A DNA stretch of 64,000 nucleotides from Vibrio marisflavi CECT 7928 (GCF_921294215.1 NZ_CAKLDM010000001.1:620001-684000); one strand, 5' to 3'; positions 1 to 8,576 are shown, counted from the first letter of the stretch. Program-made: numbers and translations. The notes: a model not told the origin generated them from the letters alone.

Positions 1-2
1 TG

Positions 3-407
3 CGAGATGCGGTTCGCTGCGGCGTGTTTGATTATCTGATTAAGCCGATTTCCTATGACCGACTGTCTGACTCATTGGAACGCTATTTAAAATACACAAG
101 CTCTCTAAAAGCCAGTGACAATATAAACCAGCGTCATGTCGATCAGCTATTCAACTTTCAGTCAAAATCATCTGCGTTACAGGCCTTGCCAAAAGGGATT
201 GATGAACTGACATTAGAGTTGGTGCTCAACGCCTTTTCAGACCCAGAGACAGTCTACACTTCAGTCAGTCTTGGAGAAATAACAGGTATTAGTAAAACCA
301 CGGCGCGACGATATCTCGAATACCTTACCGCCCAAGGTTTTCTATCCGCTGTTATTCAATACGGAAAAGTAGGTCGACCAGAAAGAGTTTATAAGAAAAA
401 TAACTAG
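3..407 (+). CDS. Response regulator, CitB/DcuR-type, C-terminal part (gene begins left of the window)
   Basis: The reading frame is open from base 3, so the 5' end lies outside the window. The first residues seen (DAVRCGVFDYLIKPI) are the end of a receiver domain with the conserved Lys-Pro. A linker follows, then a C-terminal winged helix-turn-helix (about SLGEITGISKTTARRYLEYL). This layout is typical of the CitB/DpiA/DcuR response regulators that control citrate, malate or other dicarboxylate use with a membrane sensor kinase. The phospho-acceptor Asp and the partner kinase are not in view. The family call is fairly firm; the signal sensed is unknown. Confidence 0.85.
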   Translation, partial: RDAVRCGVFDYLIKPISYDRLSDSLERYLKYTSSLKASDNINQRHVDQLFNFQSKSSALQALPKGIDELTLELVLNAFSDPETVYTSVSLGEITGISKTTARRYLEYLTAQGFLSAVIQYGKVGRPERVYKKNN

Positions 408-895
408 AACGTGTTGACCTTTTGAGGTTGAATTTGTTTAGATTCCAAGTTTTAATCACGGCGCAGGATAAGCAGCAAAGCCATTCTAGCAATTAGCTTG
501 CAACAAAAATAAAAGGCTTGGAATCGAACATAGCAGCTCAGGCCTATGAATTCTCCCTTCAAGTACAACAAAATCTGGCAACACATGGTAAAAACTGATG
601 CCAACCTCCGAGATGTCGAGATCAATGAAGTCACTAAAATGATGGCCTAAGGTAAACCGGCATTGGCCTCCTATTGCACAGTTTGCCCTGGAAATAATAA
701 TCCGATTATTATTGGAAATAAAAAATTCCTGAGAAGCTTTTGTCCAAAGTTGTGCTGACGGGGCATATAACACGAAATTGCCCCATTTTTAGTTATGTTT
801 GAAATACTACACACTTCTGCATTGAGTCAGTTGTACTAGGTTTCCTAATCAATATATGGTCGCAATATGTTAGGAAACTTGAACAAATAAGTACA
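408..895. other. Intergenic stretch with a decayed repeat; no intact gene
   Basis: These 488 bases hold no convincing gene. Short open frames on the minus strand have no usable ribosome site and cover a degenerate sequence that recurs near 16.0-16.25 kb (see the repeat at 500-745). The last 100 bases are plain AT-rich upstream sequence of the VOC gene. Confidence 0.6.
500..745 (+). repeat. Degenerate repeat, copy 1 (pair of 16030-16250)
   Basis: About 245 bases here match 16030-16250 in the same orientation. By eye the last 100 bases are nearly 90% alike, including a shared stretch around tggcctcctattgcacag and the end attcctgagaagctttt. Read on the plus strand, both copies can be pieced into one peptide pattern with YNKIWQ, NLRD.EI, EVTKM and WPPIAQF, broken by stops and frameshifts. 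Both are therefore probably remnants of the same gene or mobile element. The family was not recognised. Confidence 0.65.
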
Positions 896-1249
896 ATGAA
901 GCCAACAACCATTCTCATTCATGTACCAGATGTAAAACTAGGCCTAGATTGGTATCAGGCAGCTTTTCCAATGTCTATTCCTATTTTCTTGAAAGAATTC
1001 AATTTTACTCTTCTTAAAGTAGGTGATTTTACTATTGAAGTAGTTCAAGCCGATGAAAAAGTAAGCGCAGGAAAAAGTGGCACTGTGCTTTATTGGTCAG
1101 TAGAAAACCTAGCGGTTGTACTAGAGCACTTTGTCTCAGTAGGAGCGAAGTTGTACAGAGGGCCAATGCAAATAGAAAATGGACTAGCAATGTGTCAAGT
1201 AGAAGACCCATTTGGTAATTTGATTGGCTTGCGAGGGAGACACGGATGA
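896..1249 (+). CDS. VOC (glyoxalase/bleomycin-resistance) fold protein
   Basis: This 117-residue protein is one VOC module. It starts with the MKPTTILIHVPDVKLGLDWYQAAFP pattern (a short beta strand, then the helix carrying WYQ) and ends with CQVEDPFGNLIGLRG, the usual last strands (D-P-x-G-N). VOC proteins use paired beta-alpha-beta-beta-beta units to bind a metal or sequester ligands; a single-domain protein would act as a dimer. The substrate cannot be read. Its stop overlaps the next start by four bases, so it is probably co-translated with the SH3 protein. The mixture of small accessory genes here suggests acquisition by transfer. Confidence 0.8.
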   Translation: MKPTTILIHVPDVKLGLDWYQAAFPMSIPIFLKEFNFTLLKVGDFTIEVVQADEKVSAGKSGTVLYWSVENLAVVLEHFVSVGAKLYRGPMQIENGLAMCQVEDPFGNLIGLRGRHG

Positions 1250-1590
1250 CGAAGCTTATCGCAATAACTGGGCATAAATCGAACTACCCAAATCCAATAG
1301 AGTTTTTCAACGGAGATAAGGTTACATTGGGAGCTTTGGATACGGAGTTTTCGGGATGGATACGAGTAACAACAGACAACGGTAACGTTGGTTGGGCTCC
1401 TGTCCAATATATCGATTTCGATGTAGGCTCTCCTGTTGGTACAGCAATTCAAGACTACAATGCCCGGGAGCTGGATACTATTGTGGGTGAGATAGTTATT
1501 TTGATACGTGAATTGAACGAGTGGTCTTTAGTTAGAAATGAGAATGGACTAGTTGGTTGGGTACCAACTAAGACAATCAATCCGATGTGA
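1246..1590 (+). CDS. Two-repeat SH3-domain protein
   Basis: This is a 114-residue protein without a signal peptide or membrane segment. It contains two copies of a bacterial SH3-like pattern: a GDKV..G..D.EFSGWIRVTTDNGNVGWAPVQYI unit near residues 20-60 and a GEIV.LI.ELNEWSLVRNENGLVGWVPTKTI unit near 78-112. The repeated ALYDY-like opening and the GW(A/V)P strand are characteristic of variant SH3 domains, which bind peptides. The start codon overlaps the VOC stop in an ATGA arrangement, so the two products are probably made together. No catalytic residues are evident and the partner is unknown. Confidence 0.75.
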   Translation: MTKLIAITGHKSNYPNPIEFFNGDKVTLGALDTEFSGWIRVTTDNGNVGWAPVQYIDFDVGSPVGTAIQDYNARELDTIVGEIVILIRELNEWSLVRNENGLVGWVPTKTINPM

Positions 1591-1720
1591 CGGTTCGTAT
1601 GATCCAGGGTGTCACGATGAATCATTCGAATATATGGTCAAGAATTGGTGCGTCTCTATTCAACGCTAGCATAATTGAAACTTTGAAAAGCTGACGCAAT
1701 TAAATTGAAGAGATCGAAGT

Positions 1721-2086
1721 ATGGAAAAGAAATTCGAAGGAAGCTGCCATTGTGGTGATGTTCAATTTACGTTTGTATCGGATTTATCTCGCGTAGGGAA
1801 ATGCAATTGTTCCCTGTGCCTAAAGCGTAATGCCATCATGGCCTATACTGAAGCGCACAAGTTCACGCTTATAAGTGGCGAAGACAGATTGAGTTGCTAC
1901 CAGTTTAACACAATGCAAGCAAAGCATTACTTTTGTAGCTCTTGTGGTATTTATACGCATCACAAACCTAGAACGCAGAAGGCAACCACAGCGGTTAATC
2001 TATCCTGCCTAAAGACTACGGAAGAAGAACTCTCAGGGCTGACAATACAAAAAATTAGTGGCTCCGAGTTGAGTATTGAAAGCTAA
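1721..2086 (+). CDS. GFA (CENP-V/GFA) family zinc protein
   Basis: This 121-residue protein has the GFA zinc pattern: C-H-C (GSCHCGDVQF) near residues 9-11, C-N-C-S-L-C near 29-34 and YFCSSCG near 70. These cysteines bind two zinc ions in the fold named after the glutathione-dependent formaldehyde-activating enzyme. Most GFA paralogues are not proven to act on formaldehyde, so only the fold is called. The gene stands alone. A decayed copy of its last 15 codons and following bases appears near 12148-12202, suggesting a second GFA gene was once in this region. Confidence 0.85.
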   Translation: MEKKFEGSCHCGDVQFTFVSDLSRVGKCNCSLCLKRNAIMAYTEAHKFTLISGEDRLSCYQFNTMQAKHYFCSSCGIYTHHKPRTQKATTAVNLSCLKTTEEELSGLTIQKISGSELSIES

Positions 2087-2231
2087 AGCATCCAGTAACA
2101 ATTATCTAGAAAAGTTTGCAATGGTAGTACTGTCACTGCCTCATCAGCTCTAACCAGACTGGACACTTGAACATACCACTGATTAAACATACAGTGTTAT
2201 TCTATTTTGTGTAGGTATGTTAGAGGTTAGG

Positions 2232-2717
2232 ATGATAAAAGAATTGACCAAGGAAAACGCATTAGATTTAGTGCCAATCTTTATGGAGTTAGAAAACTAT
2301 TACTTCGGCAAAGACGCTGCTTCTGAGCCAGAGATACAAGATTATCTAGTCAATAAAGTATTTTCACAGAACTCTGGCGTATCAATCGTAGCTTTTTATC
2401 ATGAGTCGACCGTTATCGGTTTTGCTACATTCACAGTTATGTATCCTGCCCCAAAACTTTCAGGGCAAGTGTTTATGAAAGACCTTTTCGTTTCCTCAAT
2501 GGTCAGAGGGAAAGGCATTGGATTGAAATTAATGCAGCACATCGCAAAGATCGCTATCGATAATGGCTGCAATCGATTTGATTGGACAGCAGAGTCAACT
2601 AACCCGAGAGCAGGCCAGTTTTATCAGGCTATTGGGGCTTCAGTCGTCGAAGACAAAGAGTATTATCGTCTTGATGATGAGTTAATTAATCGTTTTGTTG
2701 AATCGCCAGTCTATTAG
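2232..2717 (+). CDS. GNAT-family N-acetyltransferase
   Basis: This is a single GNAT domain. The acetyl-CoA binding segment is clear (VRGKGIGLKLMQHIAKIA, the R/Q-x-x-G-x-G/A loop and helix), followed by CNRFDWTAESTNPRAGQFYQAIGA. It resembles the diamine/aminoglycoside-type GNATs, but the substrate cannot be named. An upstream ATG at 2217 is in frame. The ATG at 2232 is preferred because GAGG sits at 2223-2226, five bases before it, and MIKELTKENALDLVPIF is the usual start of the fold. The gene stands alone between short intergenic stretches. Confidence 0.85.
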   Translation: MIKELTKENALDLVPIFMELENYYFGKDAASEPEIQDYLVNKVFSQNSGVSIVAFYHESTVIGFATFTVMYPAPKLSGQVFMKDLFVSSMVRGKGIGLKLMQHIAKIAIDNGCNRFDWTAESTNPRAGQFYQAIGASVVEDKEYYRLDDELINRFVESPVY

Positions 2718-2793
2718 GCTAGTTAAAAGGTTTTGATTTTGTTTAGCTTTATCAAAAATGAGTTTTTTCTGTGTCATAACCTAAGGAGTTTGA

Positions 2794-3252
2794 ATGATAA
2801 TACGTAGTGCCACATCTGACGACGTTGATGCTATTTGGGAGTTAAATCGACAAATTGGGCAATATCATTTCGAAAATGTTCCAGATGTTTTTGTTGCCCC
2901 TTCTCATCTAGATAGAGAGTTTCTATTGGCTGCAATTATGGATGAACATCGCCTTTTCAGTGTCGCCGTAGATGAAGAAAGAATTGTAGGTTTTATCTCG
3001 GCAAGAATGGATATTAATGAAAATATCCCCTTTGTAATTAAGCGGCCGTTATGCCGTATCGGCTCCGTTGTTGTGGACGAAGATCATAGAGCCAAGGGTG
3101 TCGGTAAAAAATTGATGGAGCATTGCAGTTCATGGGCAAACTCGAACGAAGCTTACCAAATACGACTTGAGGTCATGAGTTTTAATTCTAAAGCCAAGTC
3201 GTTTTATGAATCTCTCGGCTTCAAACCACAGTCAGAGATTTGGGCAAAATGA
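2794..3252 (+). CDS. GNAT-family N-acetyltransferase
   Basis: This 152-residue protein is one GNAT domain. MIIRSATSDDVDAIWEL is the typical first strand and helix. The acetyl-CoA loop is HRAKGVGKKLMEHC, and the C-terminal strand is IRLEVMSFNSKAKSFYESLGFK. The TAAGGAG ribosome site ends about eight bases before the ATG. It is only distantly like the preceding GNAT, so it is not a recent duplicate. The substrate is unknown. Like its neighbours it is a single accessory gene with its own promoter region. Confidence 0.87.
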   Translation: MIIRSATSDDVDAIWELNRQIGQYHFENVPDVFVAPSHLDREFLLAAIMDEHRLFSVAVDEERIVGFISARMDINENIPFVIKRPLCRIGSVVVDEDHRAKGVGKKLMEHCSSWANSNEAYQIRLEVMSFNSKAKSFYESLGFKPQSEIWAK

Positions 3253-3431
3253 TCACAAACTAGGTTTTGCCCCATTCCGTTTTATGACGCTCTCTGCTCT
3301 CGTTTTATTTGACAATAGTTTGACCAAATTGAAGTAATGTTACGAAGTAGCTACTAACTCGGTGGTTAATCTCACGATGGGAAGCTTAATTCTTTTAGCA
3401 ACCAAGATTTAAACGTCTTAACTCTTAGGGC

Positions 3432-3836
3432 TCATGAAGAAGAAGGAACACTAATTACAGAATAGCGAATTCCGGGGTTTAGCCCTATATTAAATGGCTT
3501 GACCAATAAGCCTCGTTCAACAAAGTCTGCTGAAATACTTTCAGTTGCTAGACAGGTTCCATGTCCAGCAACTACAGCGTTGGTTGCCATATCAAAGGTA
3601 CTCACTTCCATCCATTGAATACCTTCTCTTTTCGCACTTACGTTTGCATGAACAAACCATTGCTCCCAACTGAAAGATGCGGAGTGAAAATCAATCAACC
3701 AACAATTGAGGAGTTGTTCGGGACTATCAAACGTCATAGATTCTGCTAGTTGTGGAGAGCAATAAGGATAAATGTTTTCTTCAAATAATGTCTCTTGTTC
3801 TAAACCTAGGTCCTCTGCATTTTGAAAGTGATGCAA
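3432..3836 (-). pseudogene. LysR-family regulator fragment (effector-binding domain only)
   Basis: The 134 residues match the C-terminal effector domain of GcvA-like LysR regulators: an FEENIYPYCSPQLAES strand-helix, then WEQWF, then VAGHGTCLATESISADFVERGLLVKPF. The N-terminal helix-turn-helix is absent. The usual final segment (Tyr-Tyr-x-x-x-Pro to F-x-x-W-L) is also missing, because the frame ends at PSSS. The gene is therefore cut at both ends. Overlapping its 3' end on the opposite strand, 3406-3465 reads DLNVLTLRAHEEEGTLITE, which resembles a LysR N-terminus. This hints at an inversion or a composite of two decayed genes. Confidence 0.75.
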
Positions 3837-3956
3837 TGCCCATCAAGCAATGTTAAACATTTCTCCAAGTCCCGCCCCCGCTCAAGGCGTCAAGTGTTCA
3901 CAGGGCTCATTTCTCATCTATCCTTTTATAAACGATAAACCCATAAATTCAGCCTT

Positions 3957-4703
3957 ATGAAAACACTTCTAACGCTTTTATATTTTCTAATATGGCCACT
4001 CCAATTTGTCCGAGCTGATGTACTGACGCTAACCTCTCTGGAATGGCCCCCGTATACGAGCCCTAACCTCACCCACCAAGGGGCAACTACTATGGTCGTT
4101 AAGGCGGCTGTCGAAGTCATGGGGCATGAGCTAAATGTGGAGCTCTACCCTTGGCAACGTAGTGTTATGCTTGCGAAAACTCAGCCTAAATACGCAGGTT
4201 ACTTTCCAGAGTACTATTTCGAATCGGAAGACGTTATTTTTTCACAATCAATAGGTAGTGGTCCTTTAGGTTTCGCGGAACACACGTCGACACCAATTAC
4301 TTGGTCTAGTTTACAAGATTTAAAAACAGTGAAACTGGGTGTGATAAATGGTTACGTCAATACTCAGAAGTTAGATGACATGATTGCTAATGGAGACATT
4401 GAAGTTGAAGCTGTCGTTAGAGATTCACAAAACTTACACAAGCTCGCCAAAAAGCGGATCTCGCTGGCTGTCATAGACAGCAACGTCTTTTCATATTTGC
4501 TCAGTACCGATAGCACACTTAGACAACAAAAAGGTCGACTACAGATGAACCCCAAAATATTGGCAGACAAGCAGCTATTCATTGCTTTTTTAAACGATGA
4601 GGAAGGAAAAAAATGGAAAAAAGTCGTTGATGAAGGACTAAATAAAATAGATGTAGATAAAATTATGTCTACGTATTTTTCAAGCATTGAGCAGCCAAAA
4701 TGA
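3957..4703 (+). CDS. Periplasmic solute-binding protein, family-3 type
   Basis: This 248-residue protein starts with a signal peptide (MKTLLTLLYFLIWPLQFVRA, cleavage probably after RA). The mature part begins VLTLTSLEWPPYTSPNL, the standard opening of family-3 solute-binding proteins (W-P-P-Y/F). It continues with a G.....VVKAAVEVMGHELNVELYPWQRS segment. In Vibrio many such proteins stand alone with no ABC permease nearby, as here, and could feed a transporter elsewhere or act as a sensor. The ligand is probably a polar amino-acid-like molecule by family analogy, but this cannot be read. No neighbour suggests an operon. Confidence 0.82.
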   Translation: MKTLLTLLYFLIWPLQFVRADVLTLTSLEWPPYTSPNLTHQGATTMVVKAAVEVMGHELNVELYPWQRSVMLAKTQPKYAGYFPEYYFESEDVIFSQSIGSGPLGFAEHTSTPITWSSLQDLKTVKLGVINGYVNTQKLDDMIANGDIEVEAVVRDSQNLHKLAKKRISLAVIDSNVFSYLLSTDSTLRQQKGRLQMNPKILADKQLFIAFLNDEEGKKWKKVVDEGLNKIDVDKIMSTYFSSIEQPK

Positions 4704-4953
4704 TAGGGGCTTATTTAAGGAGTCTAAACCTAAAATAATTATTGTTCACCATAGGCAGTTTAACCACAACAATTCGGCCCTTTGTAAGACAGCTCTTGAA
4801 TCATAAGTACTATTGATATTGGGCTCCAACCCTAACTTAAGCTATCCAAATTACTTATCAGATAGCTAGAACGTCCTTGAGAAAGGTTGCGTAGAACAGT
4901 ACGCTTTACTGGATTCATACTAGGTGACATTTAGTGCTAATTGTCGTTCAATA

Positions 4954-5217
4954 TTACCTTGCTACGTTATCACTTAAAGCGAGGCATTGTTTAATGAAAT
5001 CAGAGTAATTGGATGAGTCGGTGTATTTGATATTCAATGCACCATGAAACATCAAAGTCACCTTTACATCTTTAAAGCCTAACCAGCACGTGTAACCATC
5101 ATAATCGTGCCATGCAAACATTTCACCTAACTGATATTTGTGCCCGAGTTTGTCACCATTTGAGCGGACTCTATCAAACACTCTTAAAAAGTCCTTAATT
5201 GTAAGGCGGTTTTCCAT
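4954..5217 (-). CDS. DUF3081-like small protein
   Basis: An 87-residue soluble protein. The order (F)LRVFDRVRSNG....G..YQLGEMFAWHDYDGYTCWLGF and a later LMFHGALNIKY matches my memory of the DUF3081 family found in Vibrio and Shewanella. In that family a DYDGY/DFDGYT core and an F-H pair are conserved. No function is known for the family. An AGGAGT ribosome site lies just upstream of the start at 5217. It is transcribed away from the cio operon and the two share a 308-base intergenic region. The family call is moderately sure. Confidence 0.6.
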   Translation of the reverse strand: MENRLTIKDFLRVFDRVRSNGDKLGHKYQLGEMFAWHDYDGYTCWLGFKDVKVTLMFHGALNIKYTDSSNYSDFIKQCLALSDNVAR

Positions 5218-5525
5218 GTTCGACTCCTGCTTCAGAAACTGAGGTTTCGAGAACTAGTAGTTACGCTTTTGTTCATCGAATCGATCACCGATGAGTTACA
5301 TATTCAAATTATGCTTACTTGATCAATTTTTTACGAGCGCACCTTTCCTTTGATTTTAAATAACCTGGATGTTGTATGTGACCTATCGGTGTAGCAGTGC
5401 TCTCTTAATAAAAAATGGAGATGATCTGGATGGATACTTATTTAATTTATCGGTTAACTTTTTGATCGATTTTTAACATGTACACGTAATGATAGAAGTG
5501 TATGTCAAAAGAGGTGTGACCTCCT
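5218..5525. other. Divergent control region between the DUF3081 gene and cioA
   Basis: These 308 bases must hold both the minus-strand promoter of the small protein and the cioA promoter. TTGATCAATTTTT (about 5319-5331) and TTTTTGATCGATTTTTA (about 5459-5475) are near-palindromic AT-rich elements that could bind a regulator, but they do not fit an FNR box. I see no clear promoter hexamers and no gene. Confidence 0.4.
5511..5523 (+). promoter_or_regulatory. Hairpin covering the cioA ribosome site
   Basis: GAGGTGTGACCTC is a perfect 5-bp inverted repeat with a 3-base loop. It includes the GAGG ribosome site and ends two bases before the GTG start of cioA. If it forms in the mRNA it would pair the ribosome site with the following CCTC and lower translation. 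The alternative ribosome site CCTCCT has the wrong polarity, so GAGG is the only candidate. Confidence 0.45.
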
Positions 5526-6914
5526 GTGGATACTTTAGCTGTCGATTTGGCAAGATTACAGTTCGCCTTTACCGTTTCATTTCATATCATATTCCCTGCA
5601 TTCACAATAGGGTTAGCCTCATACCTTGCGGTACTTGAAGGGCTGTGGTTGAAAACAAACCAAGATAAGTACTTACAGCTTTACAAATACTGGTTGAAAA
5701 TTTTTGCCATCAGCTTTGGTATGGGAGTAGTCAGCGGAATCGTGCTCAGCTACCAGTTTGGTACAAACTGGAGCGTGTTCTCAGACAAAACTGGCCCCAT
5801 TCTCGGGCCTCTTATGGGTTACGAAGTGTTCACTGCGTTTTTCCTAGAAGCCGGCTTTTTGGGCGTGATGGTTTTTGGTATGGGAAAAGTTGGCAAGAGG
5901 TTGCATTTTGCATCTACTTGCGTGGTTGCTTTTGGAACATTTCTTTCTGCATTTTGGATACTTTCTGTAAACAGTTGGATGCATACACCTGCTGGCTACA
6001 CGATGAACGAAGCTGGTCAGTTCGTCCCGGATGATTGGTTTCAAATTGTCTTTAACCCTTCATTTCCGTACCGATTAATTCACATGTTGCTTGCTGCATA
6101 TTTGACAACTGCTTTTGTTGTATCGGCCGTTGGAGCGCACCATCTGCTTAAATCACCGAACAATCCGTTGGCCAAAACGATGTTCTCAATGGCGATGTGG
6201 ATGGCTGCTTTGGTAACACCACTCCAGATTGTTGCGGGTGATTTTCACGGGCTTAATACGCTAAAACACCAACCTGCTAAAGTTGCTGCCATGGAAGGAC
6301 ATTTCGAAACTAGGCAGGGCGCTCCACTAATCTTATTTGGTATACCTGATCAGGAAGAGCAAGCCGTGAAGTTTCAAATTGCTATACCTAATTTGGGTAG
6401 TTTAATTCTTACTCATGACCTCGATGGCAAGGTTAAAGGGCTTGATGCTTTTCCTAAAAAAGATCACCCACCGGTTTCCATTGTTTTTTGGAGCTTTAGA
6501 GTGATGGTTGGGATTGGCTTTGGCATGTTAACCATCGGACTTGCTAGCTTATGGCTACGAAAAAACGGCCGACTCTATACGGCTTCACATTTCCACCGAA
6601 TATGTGTCATTTGGGGACCTTCGGGCTTTATTGCGGTGCTTGCTGGTTGGATCACAACTGAAGTGGGCCGACAACCTTTTACTGTTTATGGATTGCTCAG
6701 AACTGCTGATTCAGTATCACCAGTAGACGCTTCAGCAGTGAGTGCATCGCTTCTGGCTTTTGTTCTTACCTATACATGTGTTTTTGGAGCAGGTTTCTTT
6801 TATTTAGTCCGCTTAATGCGCAAATCACCCTCTAGGTATGAACAGACACCGAGTAATCGTTTGCCAGATGGGACAGAAGTACCACCTGCATCACACCCTA
6901 ACAGGCTTAATTGA
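5526..6914 (+). CDS. cioA: Cyanide-insensitive (bd-type) quinol oxidase subunit I
   Basis: This 462-residue integral membrane protein is subunit I of a cytochrome bd-type quinol oxidase, which reduces oxygen to water without pumping protons. The opening MDTLAVDLARLQFAFTVSFHIIFP carries the heme b595 ligand His20. FGMGVVSGIVLSYQFGTNWS and EVGRQPFTVYGLLRT are the family motifs; the latter usually has Trp where Phe stands here. The quinol loop is short, as in the CioAB subfamily, rather than long as in E. coli CydA. GTG is the start, chosen because the family begins at this point. cioB follows after 21 bases. Confidence 0.93.
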   Translation: MDTLAVDLARLQFAFTVSFHIIFPAFTIGLASYLAVLEGLWLKTNQDKYLQLYKYWLKIFAISFGMGVVSGIVLSYQFGTNWSVFSDKTGPILGPLMGYEVFTAFFLEAGFLGVMVFGMGKVGKRLHFASTCVVAFGTFLSAFWILSVNSWMHTPAGYTMNEAGQFVPDDWFQIVFNPSFPYRLIHMLLAAYLTTAFVVSAVGAHHLLKSPNNPLAKTMFSMAMWMAALVTPLQIVAGDFHGLNTLKHQPAKVAAMEGHFETRQGAPLILFGIPDQEEQAVKFQIAIPNLGSLILTHDLDGKVKGLDAFPKKDHPPVSIVFWSFRVMVGIGFGMLTIGLASLWLRKNGRLYTASHFHRICVIWGPSGFIAVLAGWITTEVGRQPFTVYGLLRTADSVSPVDASAVSASLLAFVLTYTCVFGAGFFYLVRLMRKSPSRYEQTPSNRLPDGTEVPPASHPNRLN

Positions 6915-6935
6915 AATATAAGCGAAGGAATATGT

Positions 6936-7934
6936 ATGGAAATTGCGCTAATTTGGTACGGCATCATAGGGTTAGCAGTACTCATCTACGTGGTATTGGA
7001 TGGATTTGATTTGGGAATAGGGATACTTTTTCCTTTCGCTTCAAATCAGGCCGAGAGAGACTTGATGATGAATAGTATCGCGCCTGTCTGGGATGGGAAT
7101 GAGACTTGGCTGGTATTGGGAGGGGGAGGTTTGTTTGCTGTTTTTCCCTTGGCTTACTCCGTGGCCATGCCAGCATTATATGCGCCAGTTATCATCATGC
7201 TTCTTGGGTTAGTGTTGAGAGGGGTGTCGTTCGAATATCGTTTTAAAACAAAAAGGGGTAAGTTTCTTTGGGATCAGGCTTTTTTTGTAGGTTCGCTAAG
7301 TGCCACAGTGATGCAGGGCATTATGCTAGGAACGCTACTTCAAGGTATCGAAATGAATGGTCGAGCTTATTCAGGAGGATGGTTTGATTGGTTGACGCCG
7401 TTTACTTTGTTCTGCGGTTTGTCCACTGTATGTGCATATATTTTATTGGGTGGCTGTTGGTTAATTATGAAATTACCAGTGGATATCGCAGACCGTTACT
7501 ACAGTGTGACCAAACATTGGGGACTAGGGTTGGTGCTTTGTATTTCAGTAGTAAGCGCTTGGCTACCTTTTACTAGCGACATCATTTTTTATCGCTGGTT
7601 TAGTTTACCGTATGGGTTAATTTACTTGTTAGTCCCTTTGACAGCATTATTATTTGTTCGACAGCTTTTTAAAGCACTTAATGAGTGCAAAGGTGGAAGT
7701 GCTTACCTGTTTGCTGTGGGTCTATTCCTAATATCCTTTGTTGGCTTCGCTATAAGCACCTATCCCTATATTGTACCCTTTACGTTGACTTACGTAGAGG
7801 CTGCTGCTCCAGCTAGTAGTTTGACATTTTTACTTGTTGGAACCTGTTTTTTATTACCTGCCATTATAGGCTACAGCGCATACGCGTATTGGGTGTTCAG
7901 GGGGAGGCTAAACCATGAAGATAGGTATCATTGA
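6936..7934 (+). CDS. cioB: Cyanide-insensitive (bd-type) quinol oxidase subunit II
   Basis: This 332-residue polytopic membrane protein is subunit II of the same oxidase. Hallmarks are YVVLDGFDLGIGILFPF near the N-terminus, then NSIAPVWDGNETWLVLGGG, then LRGVSFEYRFK. These belong to the CydB/CioB family, which stabilises subunit I and its hemes. A GAAGGA ribosome site precedes the ATG. The TGA stop shares its last base with the ATG of a 34-residue DUF2474 gene, so the three genes form one operon. In relatives this oxidase supports respiration under cyanide, sulfide or low oxygen; no such role is shown by the sequence here. Confidence 0.93.
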   Translation: MEIALIWYGIIGLAVLIYVVLDGFDLGIGILFPFASNQAERDLMMNSIAPVWDGNETWLVLGGGGLFAVFPLAYSVAMPALYAPVIIMLLGLVLRGVSFEYRFKTKRGKFLWDQAFFVGSLSATVMQGIMLGTLLQGIEMNGRAYSGGWFDWLTPFTLFCGLSTVCAYILLGGCWLIMKLPVDIADRYYSVTKHWGLGLVLCISVVSAWLPFTSDIIFYRWFSLPYGLIYLLVPLTALLFVRQLFKALNECKGGSAYLFAVGLFLISFVGFAISTYPYIVPFTLTYVEAAAPASSLTFLLVGTCFLLPAIIGYSAYAYWVFRGRLNHEDRYH

Positions 7935-8038
7935 TGCGTCAGCTTACTAAACAGTTTTTGTGGTTTTTGTTGATTTGGACAGCGAGTGTTTCGGCACTTT
8001 CTTTGTTCGCTTACCTTCTAAGGTTTGTAATTGGTTAA
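7934..8038 (+). CDS. DUF2474 small membrane protein of the bd oxidase
   Basis: This short gene encodes 34 residues and begins on the last base of the cioB stop (TGATG). The product MRQLTKQFLWFLLIWTASVS... is one membrane helix of about 22 residues with a short basic N-terminus and ends FVIG. Length, topology and position match DUF2474 proteins, which follow cioAB in many proteobacteria and are thought to be functional counterparts of CydX, the small subunit of E. coli bd-I oxidase. Its size makes it easy to miss in automatic annotation. The DUF2474 call is from pattern and context, with good confidence. Confidence 0.82.
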   Translation: MRQLTKQFLWFLLIWTASVSALSLFAYLLRFVIG

Positions 8039-8141
8039 GTCATTATTAACAAACTTATTAAAGCGTTGTCATTTTTAGATGAGATGAAAGAAAGTTGTCC
8101 AATGAGTATGCAAACGAAACTAATTTTAATACGGTAAAGCA

Positions 8142-8576
8142 ATGAAGAAAATTTCTACTTATTTAACCTATGCTGGTGCAATACCATTTATTGTCTGCAC
8201 TGTTTGCTTGAGTTTTGATATCAATCAACTGATTTCGCTTGGTTACGTTGAAAAAATATTGAGTGTCTATGGACTGGTAATTTCATCATTCTTAGCAGGA
8301 GCCCACTGGGGGCAGCATTTACGCATTAATAAAGGTCTATGGACCTATTCGTTAGCCATTCTAAGTAACATTATTGCGGTTTTGCTCTGGTTTGGCTTTT
8401 TAGTACTCGGCTTTAAAGTTCTAATGGCAATGTTTGCGGCCGCATTTGTTGCTCTACTCATTATTGATTATCGCCTTTTTCATATGGATTTCATTAGCCG
8501 TAATTATTTTCAGACACGCCTTTTCGTGTCAGTCACCGTCATTATTTCACTCAGTATTTCAGGAATTGTATCATGA
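8142..8576 (+). CDS. DUF3429 membrane protein
   Basis: This 144-residue protein has four or five predicted membrane helices. It starts YLTYAGAIPFIVC and has the family core YGLVISSFLAGAHWG, with a conserved Gly-Ala-His-Trp-Gly, so it is assigned to DUF3429, whose function is unknown. It lies 103 bases after the DUF2474 gene, in the same direction, and may be transcribed with the oxidase. Its TGA stop overlaps an ATG (ATGA) of a reading frame that ends after 42 codons, as if a following operon member had been cut off. Confidence 0.82.
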   Translation: MKKISTYLTYAGAIPFIVCTVCLSFDINQLISLGYVEKILSVYGLVISSFLAGAHWGQHLRINKGLWTYSLAILSNIIAVLLWFGFLVLGFKVLMAMFAAAFVALLIIDYRLFHMDFISRNYFQTRLFVSVTVIISLSISGIVS

